Origin: Heliocybe sulcata
Taxonomy: Eukaryota; Basidiomycota; Agaricomycetes; Gloeophyllales; Gloeophyllaceae
Length of the DNA: 64,000 bases
Direction: 5' to 3'
NCBI GenBank assembly: GCA_004369045.1
Contig: ML213505.1
Span: forward strand, 124,001 to 188,000
Below the pieces are notes generated by a model that worked only from the letters and a program-made list of their open reading frames with translations, ran no database searches and was not told the origin of the DNA. A program made the position numbers and the translations under genes. Shown here in pieces: positions 1-12,515 of the stretch. Position 1 is the first letter of the stretch; each line of letters opens with the position of its first letter.

Positions 1-3000
1 GGTGACGGCTCTCTCCTCCAGGACATGTCCGGGCGCCTGCGCGGCAGACAACTGTCGGATGAAACGCATTATTGGTGGAAATGGAATGGGATCTCTAGCG
101 TCAAGCTATCGAAGAATGAACGTGGGGTGGGCCGCAGGGGTCCCGTTTTGCCTTTGAGACCAGCCGAAGGGGAGAGAGGAAGAGGAGGAAGGGGGCGGGA
201 CGAAGGAGAGGTGCCCGACGGGTCGGCGGAAGCAGCGAGCAGATGGGTTCGGCGGTCGCTGCGACGACTGGTATCTATAGCTTTCTTCCATTGAGACCAG
301 GCACTGCAATAATTGATGCCATCCCTATATTAGGGCAATTCTGGACTGCTTCCGTCCTATGTCGTCGTTCCCGCAGAAGCATTATTGTTCTGTTCTCGCA
401 TCAATAATCTGCGTGATTGACCCGCTGCATACAAGTCGACGGGCTGGAAGAGGGCGGGCGTCAACCGAGGACAAACGCGTTGCTAGGCAGAGGTGCGCGG
501 TCATTATTCTGGAAAGGGACAGCGCGTACGGCGCGCGCGCTCGATGCTTTACGGAAGAAACGACCCCGCCGCCGTCGTTGAAGCGTCGATCCCCAACAAA
601 CGCGCCCAGTGCCTTGTCTGAGGCCTTGTATTAATTTTATGGGGTACGGTCCCGCCAGGCGACCCTGACGGACCTGGCTTCTTCGCCCGAGATATCCAGG
701 AAATAGACAAACATGCACCGCCCACGCATCATGCGTCCCAACAGGCCACCTGTTCTTGTCCAGCATCACTGATTCCGCTAAATCTGTGGGTGTATGCGTG
801 TCCATCTCTTCGAATCGCTTGTCTGCTGGAGGCGCCTCGGACGTCTACCGCAGTCCAGGCGATACTGCCACCAACGATCCTATCCAGAGTTAACAATCAT
901 CTGTGAGTACAATACTTCAACACTGTCCTTCGGCTGACCAATCTGACTTCTTCCCACTGTCAGATGCTTCGTCAAGGAGATTGCAGACTGCATCACCATA
1001 TGCCTGATCGCGATGTGTGGGCATATGTCCCCCGGCAGCCGCATTCATGTGTTTAGTTGACGCTGCTCCTTAGGCCTTATGACGCCGTCCTTCTCCAGGA
1101 CAGTGGCCAGTGAGGCTCTATGATGTTATTCTCGTTGGCAGCTGTCTCCGGCATCCCTCCAGCCATCTCCAGTTTGACATCACTGGCTCGGCTCTCCTGT
1201 AGGACACTCCTGCATATAGCCAGCTCCTACAGAATTCTCCGTTTCTGCCTGCTGATTCACAACGGACGATGCAGCTGAACGACGACTAGATTGACTGGCT
1301 ACTGGAAGTCCACGAGAAGCAAACGGTCTTTACATCCCATATCCTGGTTCCGATCCGCCGCTGCGTGGCCTATGCGACACGCTCCGCAAACCCTCAAGCA
1401 TCCACGAGAAGCTTGGAAGGCAGCCAAACCCGTCCTGTATTTCCAGAGATCAGTAATCGACTTGCTTTGAGGCAGCCTACTATGCTGGAGAACTCGGTGG
1501 GCGTTTCCAGTGCTCGACTGTGGATGGCGGCGACTGGGACCCGGACGTGTCAATGAAACAATCAAGAGGACAGACTCTGTCACGGACAGGGTTAGCGACT
1601 GGGATTGATGTAGGTGCGTACAGCACCGCTCGTGCGCGTGATCATCTCAACGCCCGCTGGAACGTTCCACTGCGGCCGATCATAAGCAGGGGGAGCTGGT
1701 TGCGATATCGTCAGCTATGGTAGACTTGCTGGCGGATGTCTCCCGAGTGAATCCGACTCCGAGTGGGCGAGTAACTGGATAAATGCATGATGTCCTTCAG
1801 GACAAGTTATAATAATATACTACCGTGGATATGCAGGTGTTCTACTGCGTACCAAGGCTTGTCTACAACTTTGCATATACTCTGTCTCGTTGTATGATTG
1901 TTTGTGCGTGGTCATTCTTGTAGTTTGCTGGGCCATCGACGTATATGATTGCTGCGGTCTCCGTGCGGTGTAGGCATGGTGCTAGGAGTATCTTACATTG
2001 GCATCTCCTTCAGGGAGCTGACAGGGCCTCCGAGTCTGAATCCACCGTACAGCCTAAGAAGGCCGCGGAGAGGCACGACAACGCAGTAGGTCAAAAAGAG
2101 AATGAAAGAATAAGCGCAAGGACAGGAGAGGGAACGTGCAGAGACCAAGCTAAGAGCTAACATGCTGAACGTTGCAACGTTGAACGACAGTGCCAGTACA
2201 TATCTAGAACAGCCGAGAGGGCACAGCCCAAGGCCAGAAGGAGGCTCTGCGTTACGATTGAAGCAGCATCAGGTCAATTGCGTAGGCGCAAAGAGTACGC
2301 TGCCGCCGGGAGGGCACGCACGGAAGCAATCCGTCCATGGATTGTGTTGAGCCTTTGCCTACGGCATTGGCAAGAGATTGCATTAATCTGGCGTTATCGG
2401 CAGCGAGAGGGGATCGAGCCCGGTGCATTCGCGATTGCAGAGATGGGGTCGCCTTCCAAGAGCGGAAGCAGTGCACGGAAGCAGATGTTTGAAAGCATTT
2501 GACCAGCGCACAGCAGCCGAGACGTATGGAAAAGCTTGATGCCCCAGCACGAGTCTTTGAATGAACGTACAGTCTTTAAATGAACGTAGAGGAGAAACCA
2601 TCAATGGCCTGCTCGAAGGATGTTGGACTAGAAAGCTGCGGACAGAGCGTGGACCCACAACGCCTAGTCACGTGGTCAAATCTGGGCTGTCACTCCTGAT
2701 CAGCATTCCACCTTAACCTCGGTCACCGGTCTCTCATTGTTGAACTACTCTATTCTGAAGCTTCAGTATCGGCACGGTACCCCTGCAGGAGGCTCAATGA
2801 AGGGTTTCTCAATGCAGAATTGTATCTATGGGGAGAGCAGTGGTAGTGAGAGCTCCTAACGGTAAGTTTGAGCCGGCTGCTACGCTGCATAAAGTGCTTA
2901 GCGAGGGCGGAGGCAGAGATCGGAGCCAAATGCTGTCGCGATCTGACACAACCGCAAACGCCCGATCGACGTATGCTGTCAGCAAGTCGCCGCCGGCTGC

Positions 3001-3176
3001 AGTTCTTCACCTTTTATTCCAATGCGCACTTGTGATTCAGACTTGCGTGGCATTACTTGCGATTCAAACTGGCCGCCACACTGCCCAGCCGCCCAGGCTG
3101 TATTCCAACGTCTCCTGCCAGCCGCCAGGAGTCCACTCATAACCCCCGCCAGTCGTTCTCCTGACTCCCATTTACA
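1..3176. other. Long stretch without a supported gene
   Basis: No open frame here shows a recognisable domain, credible codon pattern or a chain of phase-compatible introns. The frames present are short and overlap on both strands. The window start could hold the tail of a neighbouring gene, but nothing shows it. The last few hundred bases before 3177 are the presumed promoter and leader of the Zn2Cys6 gene; a CT-rich stretch with CCGCCAG repeats (about 3085-3160) is the only visible texture. Confidence 0.5.
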
Positions 3177-4680
3177 ATGGACAACATCCAGCATTCCATA
3201 GCCTCCCCACCGACGCCCGACCCCATCCCTGGCACGTTCTCTTCAAAGCTCATCCAGCCCATCCCCGCCCACCCCCCACAACCCCCCGCCTTCTACAACC
3301 CCTACGCCGTCTACAACCCGTTCTACCCCATGCCCTTCGCCTACCCTCCCACCGCTCCCCCCCAAGCCACGCCCCTCAACAACCTCGCCATCCCCCCGAA
3401 CCCGACGTACCACCACCTCCTCCCCTACCTCGACTCCCTCATCTCCCAGCGCCGCGCCTCCAACCCCCACCCCCACCTCCCCCCCACCGCCGCCGCGAAC
3501 CTCAAGGGCATGCCCCCTAGCGACAACTTCGTCAACGCCGAGGGCTCCTACTTCTGCAGGACGCCGAGCCCCTCGAACAGGCAGCGCACTGCCCAGGCAT
3601 GCGTCAAGTGCCGCGAGCGAAAAACAAAGGTCCGTCCCACCCGTCCGCGCCCACACGCGCCCTCGCTGACCGTGACGCAACGCACAGTGCACAGGCACCA
3701 GCCCCTGCGCGCGCTGCACGTCCCGCGGCCTCGTGTGCACCTACATCGCGCCCAAGGACAAACCCAGCGCGGCCCAGCGCAACCGCGACCATCTGCGCGC
3801 CGACGCGCCTCCCTCCCCTTGCACCCCCTTCCCCGCCCGCCCCCAGGTGCACCTGCACGCCCCGACGCCGCTCATGTTCAACCAGCACGTGTTCACCGGT
3901 CACCTGCCCGTCCCCGGGGGGGTGCCCATGCTGCGCGGGTGGGAGGAGAGCAGCGAGAGCGACGCGTCGAGCTGGTAAGTCCACATTCTCCCCGTTCCCA
4001 CCAGGACTTGCTGACATGGGACGGTTGACAGCCCGTCGAGCGCCACCTCCTCGCGCTTCTCCATCTCCTCCGCAGGCTCATCGGACGACTCGCTCCCCCC
4101 GACCCCCGCCGACGACGCCGCCCCGCTCCCCTCGCCCGACGCCACCTTCCTGCACCTCTCGCCCCTCCCCGCCGCCGCCAAACCCCTGCCAGCCATCCAA
4201 TCGGCCCACCCACAGCACGCGGCGGCCCCAAGTCCACCTGTGCTGGTCACCCCGCCCGCACTCGAGGACGGCACGTTCAGCACGAACGACGAGTACTACC
4301 GCTTCCTCGTCGAGAGCGTCGCGCCGCGCATCCCCGGGCTCGACCTCGCACCCGTCGACGCGCCCGAGCTGCTTTCGCCCTCGCTCGAGTGTTACCCCGG
4401 CCGTTCGTCGCCTGGGCTGATCTACCCGTGCACGTCGGAAGAGGGCGAGCGGGATGCGAGCATGATGTCCTCCGCTGACAGCGTGAGGAGTATGGGCTCG
4501 CTGAGGAGCGTGGACGTGGAGGCGACGCCACGGGCGAAAAGCTCGTTGCACTTACTGCTGAACCCGACGAGTCTGAGCGAAATGGCCGGGGCGATGACGC
4601 CGAGCACGTCGGCGTTGCTCGCCGAGTATCTAACCGAGGACGCGTTGCAGTCTAGCTGTAGCGCAGGGGGCATGGCTTGA
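3177..4680 (+). CDS. Zn2Cys6 (GAL4-type) transcription factor
   Basis: Three exons (3177-3629, 3688-3974, 4032-4680) give a 462-residue protein. Removing the first intron joins the halves of a zinc cluster with spacing C-x2-C-x6-C-x5-C-x2-C-x6-C (first Cys near residue 142: CVKCRERKTK joined to CTGTSPCARC). This binuclear zinc cluster is the DNA-binding module of fungal GAL4-type regulators, so the protein should act in the nucleus on DNA. The cluster lies mid-protein, after a Pro/Tyr-rich N-terminal third, rather than near the N-terminus. The rest is Ser/Pro-rich with no fungal-specific transcription factor domain that I recognise. Its target genes cannot be read from the sequence. The start is the first ATG of the frame, and the gene converges on prp45. 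Confidence 0.85.
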
Positions 4681-5091
4681 ATCACCGATCGGGATTTAAT
4701 TTATACGACTGCTTGTTCGTTCGAAGAGGTCGTTTTTATTGAGCCATGGAGTAGGTTGTGTATTATTTGTTGAGAAGTATCAAGGAATAAATGTATTAGT
4801 AGACCTAGCGCGTGTAGCCCTAGTCGTTTTTGTGCTATGGATTGTATTTTCGATTGTACCAGTTTCGTGTTGCCCATGACTTGATTCACATCCTTGTGTA
4901 GCGATGAGAACACGCTCTCATTCATAATTACCCGTGTCAGTCACGATACAATCTACAGTAAAATATACAGCACCAGATACAAGAAAACTCAATCACGGTC
5001 GTCAGCCCGGTCAATCTGCTGCCGTTTCCGCGAGCTTCCACTACAGCCCATAAAGATCAGCAACAGCCAGAGACACCACAACAAACGCAAC
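4681..5091. other. Convergent 3' intergenic region
   Basis: This AT-richer spacer separates the stop codons of two convergent genes, the Zn2Cys6 factor and prp45. It should hold both 3' untranslated regions. I see no gene in it. Confidence 0.5.
4786..4791 (+). terminator. Possible polyadenylation signal AATAAA
   Basis: A canonical AATAAA hexamer lies about 105 bases after the stop of the Zn2Cys6 gene, in an AT-rich stretch that contrasts with the GC-rich coding region. Fungal poly(A) signals are loose, so this is only suggestive. Confidence 0.35.
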
Positions 5092-6938
5092 TCACGCTTC
5101 CGTATCCAATCCCCTCTTCCTCCCACTCTTCGCCTCATCCAAGAACTTGTCCAACCCAAACACATCCGTCGTGTCCTTCTCAAACTGCACCGGGCCCTCC
5201 CTCGCCTCCTGCTCCGCCGCGCCCTCGAACCTCCCCTGCCCCAGCCCAAACCGATCATTATCCAACGCCCTCGAAATCCCCTCCTCCGTCCCCCCCCCAA
5301 ACGCCTCCTCATTCCCCTCCTCAATATTCCCCCTCGCCTTATAAATCGCCGCCGCCGCCGAGCTCCCATGGAAAAGCGGGCGGTCATACAAATTATACGC
5401 CTCCTCATCCGCAAACCCGCCCTGCAGACTCTCCTGGTTGAACAGCCGCGAGTCGAGCATGCTCTCCTTCGACGTCGTCGGCTTCGCCAGCCCCAGCGCG
5501 ATCTTCTCCGAGATATCCCGGTTCTGCACGCGCGCGAGGTGCTTCGCGCGCTGCTCCGCGCCCATATTGTTCATCCGCAGCTCGCGCTCGCGTTCCCGCC
5601 GCTTCTCCTGCCGCATCTGGTCGCGCACCCGCGCCGCGTCCTCGTCGTCGCTCTCCGCGCGCCCGCCCTCGGACTCGCTGCCCGAGTCGCTGCCGTAGTC
5701 CGCCAGCCCGGATTTCATGGCCGCTTGGCTTTGCGCGGCGGGGGCGGACGGGCGGGGGGCGATGCCGCTGCGCTCCTCGCGGGCGCGTTGGGCGAGCAGG
5801 CGGAGGTTCTCTTCTTTTTGCTCCTTCTCCTTCTGCGCGAGCTTTTGTTGCATGAGCGCGCGCTGGCGGACTTCTTCGCGGGCGTGTCGGTCGGCGACGT
5901 AGAGGGATTCGGAGAGTTTGGCAAAATTGTCGTTGATGTGTACCTAGAAAGAAAGAAGAATTAGCCTGGTTGGGGAAGCCATTTTGTAACTCACGTCCTG
6001 AAGACCACGACCATCTGCCGCGAGACGCTTGTCAAGAGGGATGGTGTAACCCTTGTTGTTCTTCCAGTTGGAGATACAAGGCGGGATCATCCACTCCTTT
6101 TGCTCCTGGGCGGTGGCTTTCCTGGGCGGACTGCGCAAGACGGGTGGAGGTGGGCTGGGCGGGCCCCTTGGAATCTTCTTGTGCTTGAACCGCGGCGGCT
6201 CCAGCGGGTCCTCCACAACTTCCGTCATCTTGATAATCCGCTGCTTCAGCCCGTCCGCGCCGCTCTGCTGCCCGGGTGTGTACCGGATGAAGCTTGTCTT
6301 GCCCTGCCCGTCCGGGACGTTCTTGGGCTGGGCGGCCTTGATCTTGCCGTTCACGAGCTTCTCGAGCGCCGCGCGCGTCTTGTCGGTCGTGGCTTGCACC
6401 TCGTCCTCTGTCGGTCGCTCCATTTCCCGCTCGCTGTCCTCGAGGTCTTTGCGGTAGGCGATGGGGATGAGGTCCTTGAATTGGGATTGGACACGCTTTC
6501 CCTCTCGTTGGCCTTGTTGGACGAGAGCATCGTAGCGGACGTTGCCTTCTGCGTCGACTTGCAGCGCGAGGGTGTTGCCAGCTGCCGTCTGCCAGCAAAG
6601 ATTGATAATAATAAGACATGCATTGTCAGGGCACGCACCTTTTTCTTCCCTAAATCCAAGGGATATTGTGCGACATGACATTCGGGGTAGGCACCGCCAT
6701 CGCCTGACCATGGTGTTAGCCATACGCTTGTATGGATTGTATCAGCAACCTCACCGAAATCTTCCTGGGTCTTTGGCTTCCAGCCCGCCCTCTGACCATA
6801 CGGCGGAATGACTGTCCGGGTGGAGATCAGGGATGTTGACTGGGTTTGCGGTCGTGAGGGCCCGACTTGGATGTCGTCCTCGTCCTCGACGGTCGGCGCA
6901 TGTAATGGAGCAGGCAGTACTGAAGCGAGAGCGGCCAT
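5092..6938 (-). CDS. prp45: SNW/SKIP-family splicing factor (Prp45/SNW1)
   Basis: Four exons (6938-6755, 6703-6639, 6588-5995, 5943-5092) encode 564 residues. Intron removal gives the SNW-family order: an N-terminal DFGDGGAYPECHVAQYPL block, ALQVDAEG, the core ISNWKNNKGYTIPLDKRLAA followed by GRGLQ (about residues 250-280), VHINDNFAKL, then a charged coiled-coil tail ending near DVFGLDKFLDEAK. In other eukaryotes this protein (yeast Prp45, human SKIP) belongs to the NineTeen-complex-related part of the active spliceosome and also acts as a transcriptional co-regulator. All conserved blocks are present and the length fits metazoan and fungal homologues. The chosen ATG opens directly into the acidic PTVEDEDD leader. 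It is divergently paired with the Drn1-like gene, 334 bases away. Confidence 0.95.
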
Positions 6939-7272
6939 GATGTGGAGGATACAAGCAGTACTGTAGAGAGTGTAGACTTCAGTACTAGCGGCCAAAGGCA
7001 GTGGCGGTGTTTGTCCCGTTGTTTGTCAGACCTCGCGTTACGTAAGCAAGGGATCAGCCGGAGCCACACCTTTTGGCCACAGACGAATCTGGGTGCCACA
7101 CGCGTTGCATATGGCTAGAACACAATCCGTAGCATCTAGGAAGTCGTATACGCCGACGTGTACAACGACGAAATATAACGTGTACAGTGACCGATAGTAT
7201 TGCAAGCCAAGAGCCAAGAGGCTCCGAGTTTCTCAACCGGAAAGCGTCGGCCGTTGCCGACGCCCTCTGGCT
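6939..7272. promoter_or_regulatory. Shared divergent promoter of prp45 and the Drn1-like gene
   Basis: The two start codons face away from each other across 334 bases with no gene between them, so both promoters must lie here or reach into the genes. I see no clear TATA box. Both products act with the spliceosome. Confidence 0.55.
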
Positions 7273-9971
7273 ATGGCGTCAATACCATCCCCTACCGCCC
7301 CAGTCAAGGTGTAAGTTGTTCACGTCTGTCGGGCTTGAGTCAGGACTGACGAGGCCAGCCATGATACAGACTGACAGTCGGGCCAGCAGTGGGCGCCGTT
7401 GGCGAATTATTCGCGAAAATCAAGTCTATTAATGACAAGCATGGCCCGTTTGACCTTGCCATCTGCACGGGCGACTTCTTTGGTCCTCCGAGGACGGAGG
7501 AAATGCAGGTGGACGTGACGCTGGAGGATGATGTTGATAAGTTGTTGGACGGGAAGTTGGAAGGTGCGTTTCGCTCCAAGGGGAAAGCACCTGTGTACTG
7601 AGCTTGAGTAGCTCCATTGGAATGTCTCGTGATGCAGGGTGAATATGCGCTACCTGAGCGCGTTATTGAGAAGATACACAAAGCTGGAGGCGCGCTGTCG
7701 AAGAATGTCTTCGTGCTGCGTGAGTGATTGATGTGTCTCAGGCTCTGGACGCGAGTTAATGCGTGGCTACTAGAAAAGTACAGTGTCATGACCACGGCGC
7801 ACGGATTGCGAATAGCCTGCCTGGGAGGAACCTATGATGTGACGCAGTATGGCTCTGATCTTCCCCAGGTGAGATTTGTCAGACGACGCTATCAGAGTCC
7901 AGGCGTCCTCAGTCATAAGACCCTCAGGACTTCACCTGCCCCTACTTCACGAAAACGACGGTCGAGAAACTCCTTTCCAACACCAACACCGCCTCCTCCA
8001 AGACCCAAGACTACAGCTCCCTCGGCGCAATCAAAAGCTCGCAGCTCGTCGACATCTTCCTCACCAACGTCTGGCCATCCTCTATCACTAAATCCTCCTC
8101 CGTTCCCCTCCCCTCCCCTGAGCTCGCATCAATGGGTGCACCTCCAGTGGACGAGATGGTCAAGACAACGAAGCCGAAATATATATTCTCGGCGGGCGGG
8201 GGCAAGCCACCCAAGTTCTGGGAAAGGGAGCCGTTTGTATGGGAGGGCGAGGAAGGACGGAGTACGAGGTTTATCAGCTTAGGCGCGTTTGGCGCAGAAG
8301 CAGTGAATGGGAAGAAGCAGAGGGTGAGTGCAAGCCATTTGCCTTTGCTCTTGCCCGGTATATCAAATTCGACGCGGTACAGTGGTTTTACGCCTTCTCT
8401 ATCAACCCGCCATCTTCGGATGCCCCAGCATCCACGAAACCTGCCAACGCAACTGCAAATCCATTCGCGGATTCCAGACCGCCAAAGCGCACGATTCACG
8501 AAGCTGAAGCCGAGAATTTTATCTGGGGAGCTGTCAACCAACCACTGCAACCGGGCAAAAAGCAAAGACAAAGTGAGCATCTCCAGCCCAATGACCACAA
8601 TACGCCTCATTCTAACGTATAGAAGACGCGCTTGGAGAGAAGAAGCCCAAACCCGGGTATAAGTGTAAGAAGTGCGATTCTACAGAGGTCAGCGAGGAGC
8701 AAGCAAAGGCAGTTACTATCTTCTGACTGAGAAACATCTAGCATTACATTCAAGACTGCCCAGAACGGGATAAGCCTCCAGAAGGGTATATCTGCAAGCG
8801 CTGCAACGAGGTCCGTCCCCTTCCCGCCCACCTCGCCTCTTTTCTTGGCTCATGTATATCTAGCCCGGCCACTACATTCGCGACTGCCCGACGAAGAACG
8901 AGTTAGGCGACACGGGCGGTAAGAAGCCGCGTAACGGATATGTGTGCCGGGCGTGTGCGAGTACGCAGCATTATATCGAGGACTGTCCCGTTGCCAAAGC
9001 GGGCCCGAAGGAGATGGTGAGGGGGAAGAGGGGAAGGGCAACAGAGATCGCTCGTGAGTTGCCTTTACTCTCAGTGTTGCGTGTAAGTGGCTAATAGACT
9101 CCGATAGCGGATGAGTGCTGGTTCTGCTTGTCGAATCCGAATCTTGCGTATGCTCTCGCCCATTTATTGATTTGAAGTGGTTCTTGATTATTGATTATGC
9201 AGGAAACACCTGATTGTCTCGATTGGCACGGAGTGCTACGTCACTCTACCCAAAGGCCAGATTATCCCGACTCATACGGGCAAGGCCTACGATAACGTGC
9301 CCAGCATACCTGGAGGAGGACACGTACTCATCATCCCAATCGCGCACTACCCGACTCTCAGCTCGATCGCACCAGAGTTGAGGCCTCCCGTGATGTTAGA
9401 GATCGAAAAGTAAGCTTATTACCTCTGGATTATGCCCCGTTCTGACCATTGGTACAGGTACAAACTCGCCCTGCGAACTCTATACGCCCAACACGATGCC
9501 GGCGCTGTCTTCGTCGAGATAGCCCGCCTGAGCTCCAAAGGCGGCCACGCACACATCCAAGTCGTGCCCGTGCCTACAAGTCTGCAAGACAAGGTCGAAG
9601 AGGCGTTCGTCCGGGAGGGCAAAGCCCACCGGATCGAGTTCGAGGCAGACCCAGAGGGCGCTCTCAAGTCGATCGAGGAGGACCATAACAGGAGCTACTT
9701 TAGAGTGGACTTGCCGGATGGACGAACGATGGTGCATTTGATCCCGGATAATTTGCCGTTTAGTATCCAGTTTGGGAGGTAAGTGCCGCATTGCGAGTCT
9801 GGCTGGTGTATAAACTGAGCTTGGGTTGGCGGATGTAGGCAGGTGCTTGTGAATTTGATGAGCATCCCGGAGCGTTATGACTGGAAGGCCTGCATGCAGT
9901 CTGATGATGACGATAAATCCGACGCTGATGCTTTCAAGACTGCTTTCGCGCAGTTCGACCCTACGCTCTGA
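7273..9971 (+). CDS. drn1: CWF19-like protein 1 / Drn1 (lariat-debranching associated)
   Basis: Thirteen exons (7273-7310, 7370-7563, 7612-7719, 7774-7868, 7928-8323, 8383-8572, 8623-8687, 8742-8810, 8864-9053, 9108-9147, 9203-9409, 9458-9778, 9839-9971) read through in phase to 681 residues. The order is a metallophosphatase-like N-domain related to debranching enzyme (LTVGPAVGAVGELF, FDLAICTGDFFGPP), then three CCHC zinc knuckles (pattern C-x2-C-x4-HYI-x-DCP), a CwfJ C1 domain with DECWFCLSNP and the HIT-like GGHAHIQVVP, and a CwfJ C2 tail. Yeast Drn1 and human CWF19L1 work with Dbr1 on intron lariats after splicing. The knuckles suggest RNA contact. The knuckles are split over consecutive short exons. 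Confidence 0.93.
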
Positions 9972-10185
9972 GCTACGTCACTTGTAAATCCATTCAGGTT
10001 CTGCTTGCTATCACCCGATGGACTTGCGATATTCTGTATTCCATATGCCTAATCATGTATCACCTAAAGTATTTGCTCCCAAGCAGCTATCAACGAGCAT
10101 CATAGTCCTATGTGCAATGCTCCCTCGATATTCCGTCTATCCAAAATACCACCTATATCCGTACAGTCGCGGCAAAGTCGTTGTT

Positions 10186-12515
10186 TTAAACAGAATGACC
10201 CCCGTCGGCAAACCCATCCAGACTCTTTTTGTAGCTGTGGCCGAAGTTCTTTGTACCCTCCTTCCTGACCCTCCTCAGGATGCGTTCCATCGCGTCAATA
10301 CCTACAGATATGTAAGCACTCTTCTACCACGGATGGAAGCCGGCAAAACTCTACCTTTGTCCAGAGCCTCAAGAGGCGGGCCGAAGGATAAACGGACGAA
10401 GTGATGGCAGGGCGACTCGAAGAGGTTGCGACGGTGTGAGGGGTTGATGTCGAAGAAGATACCCGGGATGACGATCGTCTTCTCCTTCAGCAATTCTTCA
10501 AAGAACGTCTTCAAAGGAACACCGATCAGTGGTTTGTCTAACAATGTGACCAAAATGGAGTTCTGCGCGTACCAGGCCGTTGTTCAGAGGTGTAGGGAGG
10601 CCCTCCAAGTTTAGCCAGACGTAGAAGGTACTCGAGGGCGGGATCTGGACGTGCAGACCCAGCTGGTCGAGTCGGTGCAGGACATGATCACGCTTCATCT
10701 TGAAGTGTGTTTGCAGGGCGAGCTGTCCCGGGATCGTTTAGATCGTGAAGAATTATGCGAGAGGCCTGAACATGCCTTTTCCTGTTGAACATGGGCAGGA
10801 TCCAGGAGTGGGATGGCTGCCAATTGGAGTCTAGAAAGAGGGCGTTGAGACGATTATCAATGCCAGTCCAGACTGCGCTTACGGGTGATTTGCACCACCG
10901 TCCAAGAACGAACCCGACTGGGACAGCGCAGTGATCAAGTTCTTAGGGCCGACGACCCAGCAAACACGCCAGCCAGGTAGACGCCAATTCTATCAACCGA
11001 CCGTCAGCCCAACCTCGTTCCTTCAGTCGACCTAAAAGCCCACCTTCGTAAGCCCATCGATAATGATGACCGAGTCCTTGTTCACGTCTTCGATATACGC
11101 GGCAGACGATATCGACTTGCCGAGCTCCTTCTCGTCTTCAGGGTAGATGTACCACGAGTAGAACTGGATGACCCAAATCAGCCATGCATTGCGCGCACAG
11201 TAATATTCTGCTGAAGCTCACCTCGTCGAGCACTAAGGTAGTGCTGCTCTTTCTGCTGATGCCCACAAGCTCCTCCAGCTCCGCTCCCCTGTGTACATTG
11301 TGAGAAGGGAAAGGGAGGTAAGGTTACGGGATGGCTTACTGAATGACTTGGCCTGTCGGGTTTCGTGGGTTCGATGCGATAATCACAGCGAGACCTTGCG
11401 ACTTGATGTCTTTCTATATCAAACTGTCCGTCATGGTATATCCTGGAATACATCCTTCAGCGAATCGTACCTTGACTTGCTGGATGTCGAGATGATATTG
11501 GTTCTGTACATTCCGCGGTAAGGTCCACTATCTCGAGATACATGGTAAGAACTTGCCTCCTCCTGCAGCCTATGGTGGGATTAGCATTGATTTGCCCATC
11601 GAGGAGCGTGATTTGCACTCACGCAGTAGGGACGGGAATGAGCCGCCTGAATGCCGACAGGACCTGATCGTACGCGGTATAATCCGGAACTTGGTACGAC
11701 TGTACAGCTGCATAAGTACCACTCCGACTGTCTGATTCCAAGTGAACGAGGCATACGCAGTAGACGTCACCAATGACAGACGCAACCCGAGATAGACCCG
11801 TCCTTCCACCAGGCACGATGCAGACGTTTTCGTACGTGTACTGGCTCTCCTTGCCCTGGCGATACGTCTCGTTGTATAATTTCGCTACAGCTTCGCGCAG
11901 GTCTTTGACACCGGTCGTCGGGGCGTACTCGAGCGCGTCGATGGGGATGTCGACGTGCTGCGGGCGCTCGGGGCCGTTGGGCAGGGGTCCGGTTTCGGGA
12001 GCACCTTGGCCGAGATTGGCCCATTCGTGTGAGCTAGCTGTCAAAGTAAATGTGTCAGATCAGTGATGAGGCTGGAGATGAGGTGGACGTACAGTAGCTG
12101 AAGCCGTTGGCCATGGCTCGGTCTGAGCAGTAGATGACACCAGTACTTCCAGGATGGACGATACCAGGAACAGTCTCTTCATCCTATCGAAAAAGCTATG
12201 AGCATCGATATAGCAAGCTGCTGTTGGTCACTTACGGGGTTCACTGTCTGGGGTAAGAGTGACTTGGGCTTGTGGCCCGCGGCTTCACGTAGCAGCTATA
12301 TTGAGTTTAGACGTTTCCCGATTTGTGCTACTCGTTCGACATACCATGTGCGCTTCTGAATCCTTTTCATGTTTATGAGTCCTCATGACATGGTCCACCT
12401 ATTCACGGTCGTCAGTGCCTTGACCTCTAGTCCTGCTGAGAGTAGCACATACCACATCCCTAAAATGCAGGGGAGTGCCAGTGCGGGAGGGGAACTGGCT
12501 GTTAGGTTGGGACAT
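10186..12515 (-). CDS. PLP-dependent aminotransferase, class I/II fold
   Basis: Sixteen exons can be chained in phase to a 504-residue protein: 12515-12453, 12398-12345, 12295-12236, 12183-12093, 12037-11757, 11699-11623, 11569-11557, 11503-11471, 11413-11340, 11288-11222, 11163-11044, 10989-10883, 10830-10776, 10722-10573, 10508-10355, 10301-10186. Fold type I marks are clear: EYAPTTGVKDLREAVAKLYN and PGGRTGLSR early, ASNPRNPTGQ, LDEFYSWYIYP, and DGLTKNWRLPGWR carrying the likely Schiff-base lysine. The C-terminal domain has IPGIFFDINP and FVRLSFGPP. It should move amino groups between amino acids and 2-oxo acids in the cytosol; the substrate is not evident. One exon is 13 nt, and the introns 11504-11556 and 10723-10775 start with GC. 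It is divergent from arginase. Confidence 0.88.
11557..11569 (-). other. 13-nt microexon of the aminotransferase
   Basis: This tiny exon supplies the LQEE residues between PVPTA and NQYHLD. It follows a TAG acceptor and is followed by a GC donor with the consensus AG|GCAAGT. Without it, phase and the family motif are lost. Confidence 0.7.

Noticed and set aside
4894-5964. A 356-codon open frame on the plus strand
   Set aside because: It is antisense to the prp45 exons; the Arg/Leu/Pro-rich product reflects the reversed coding strand.
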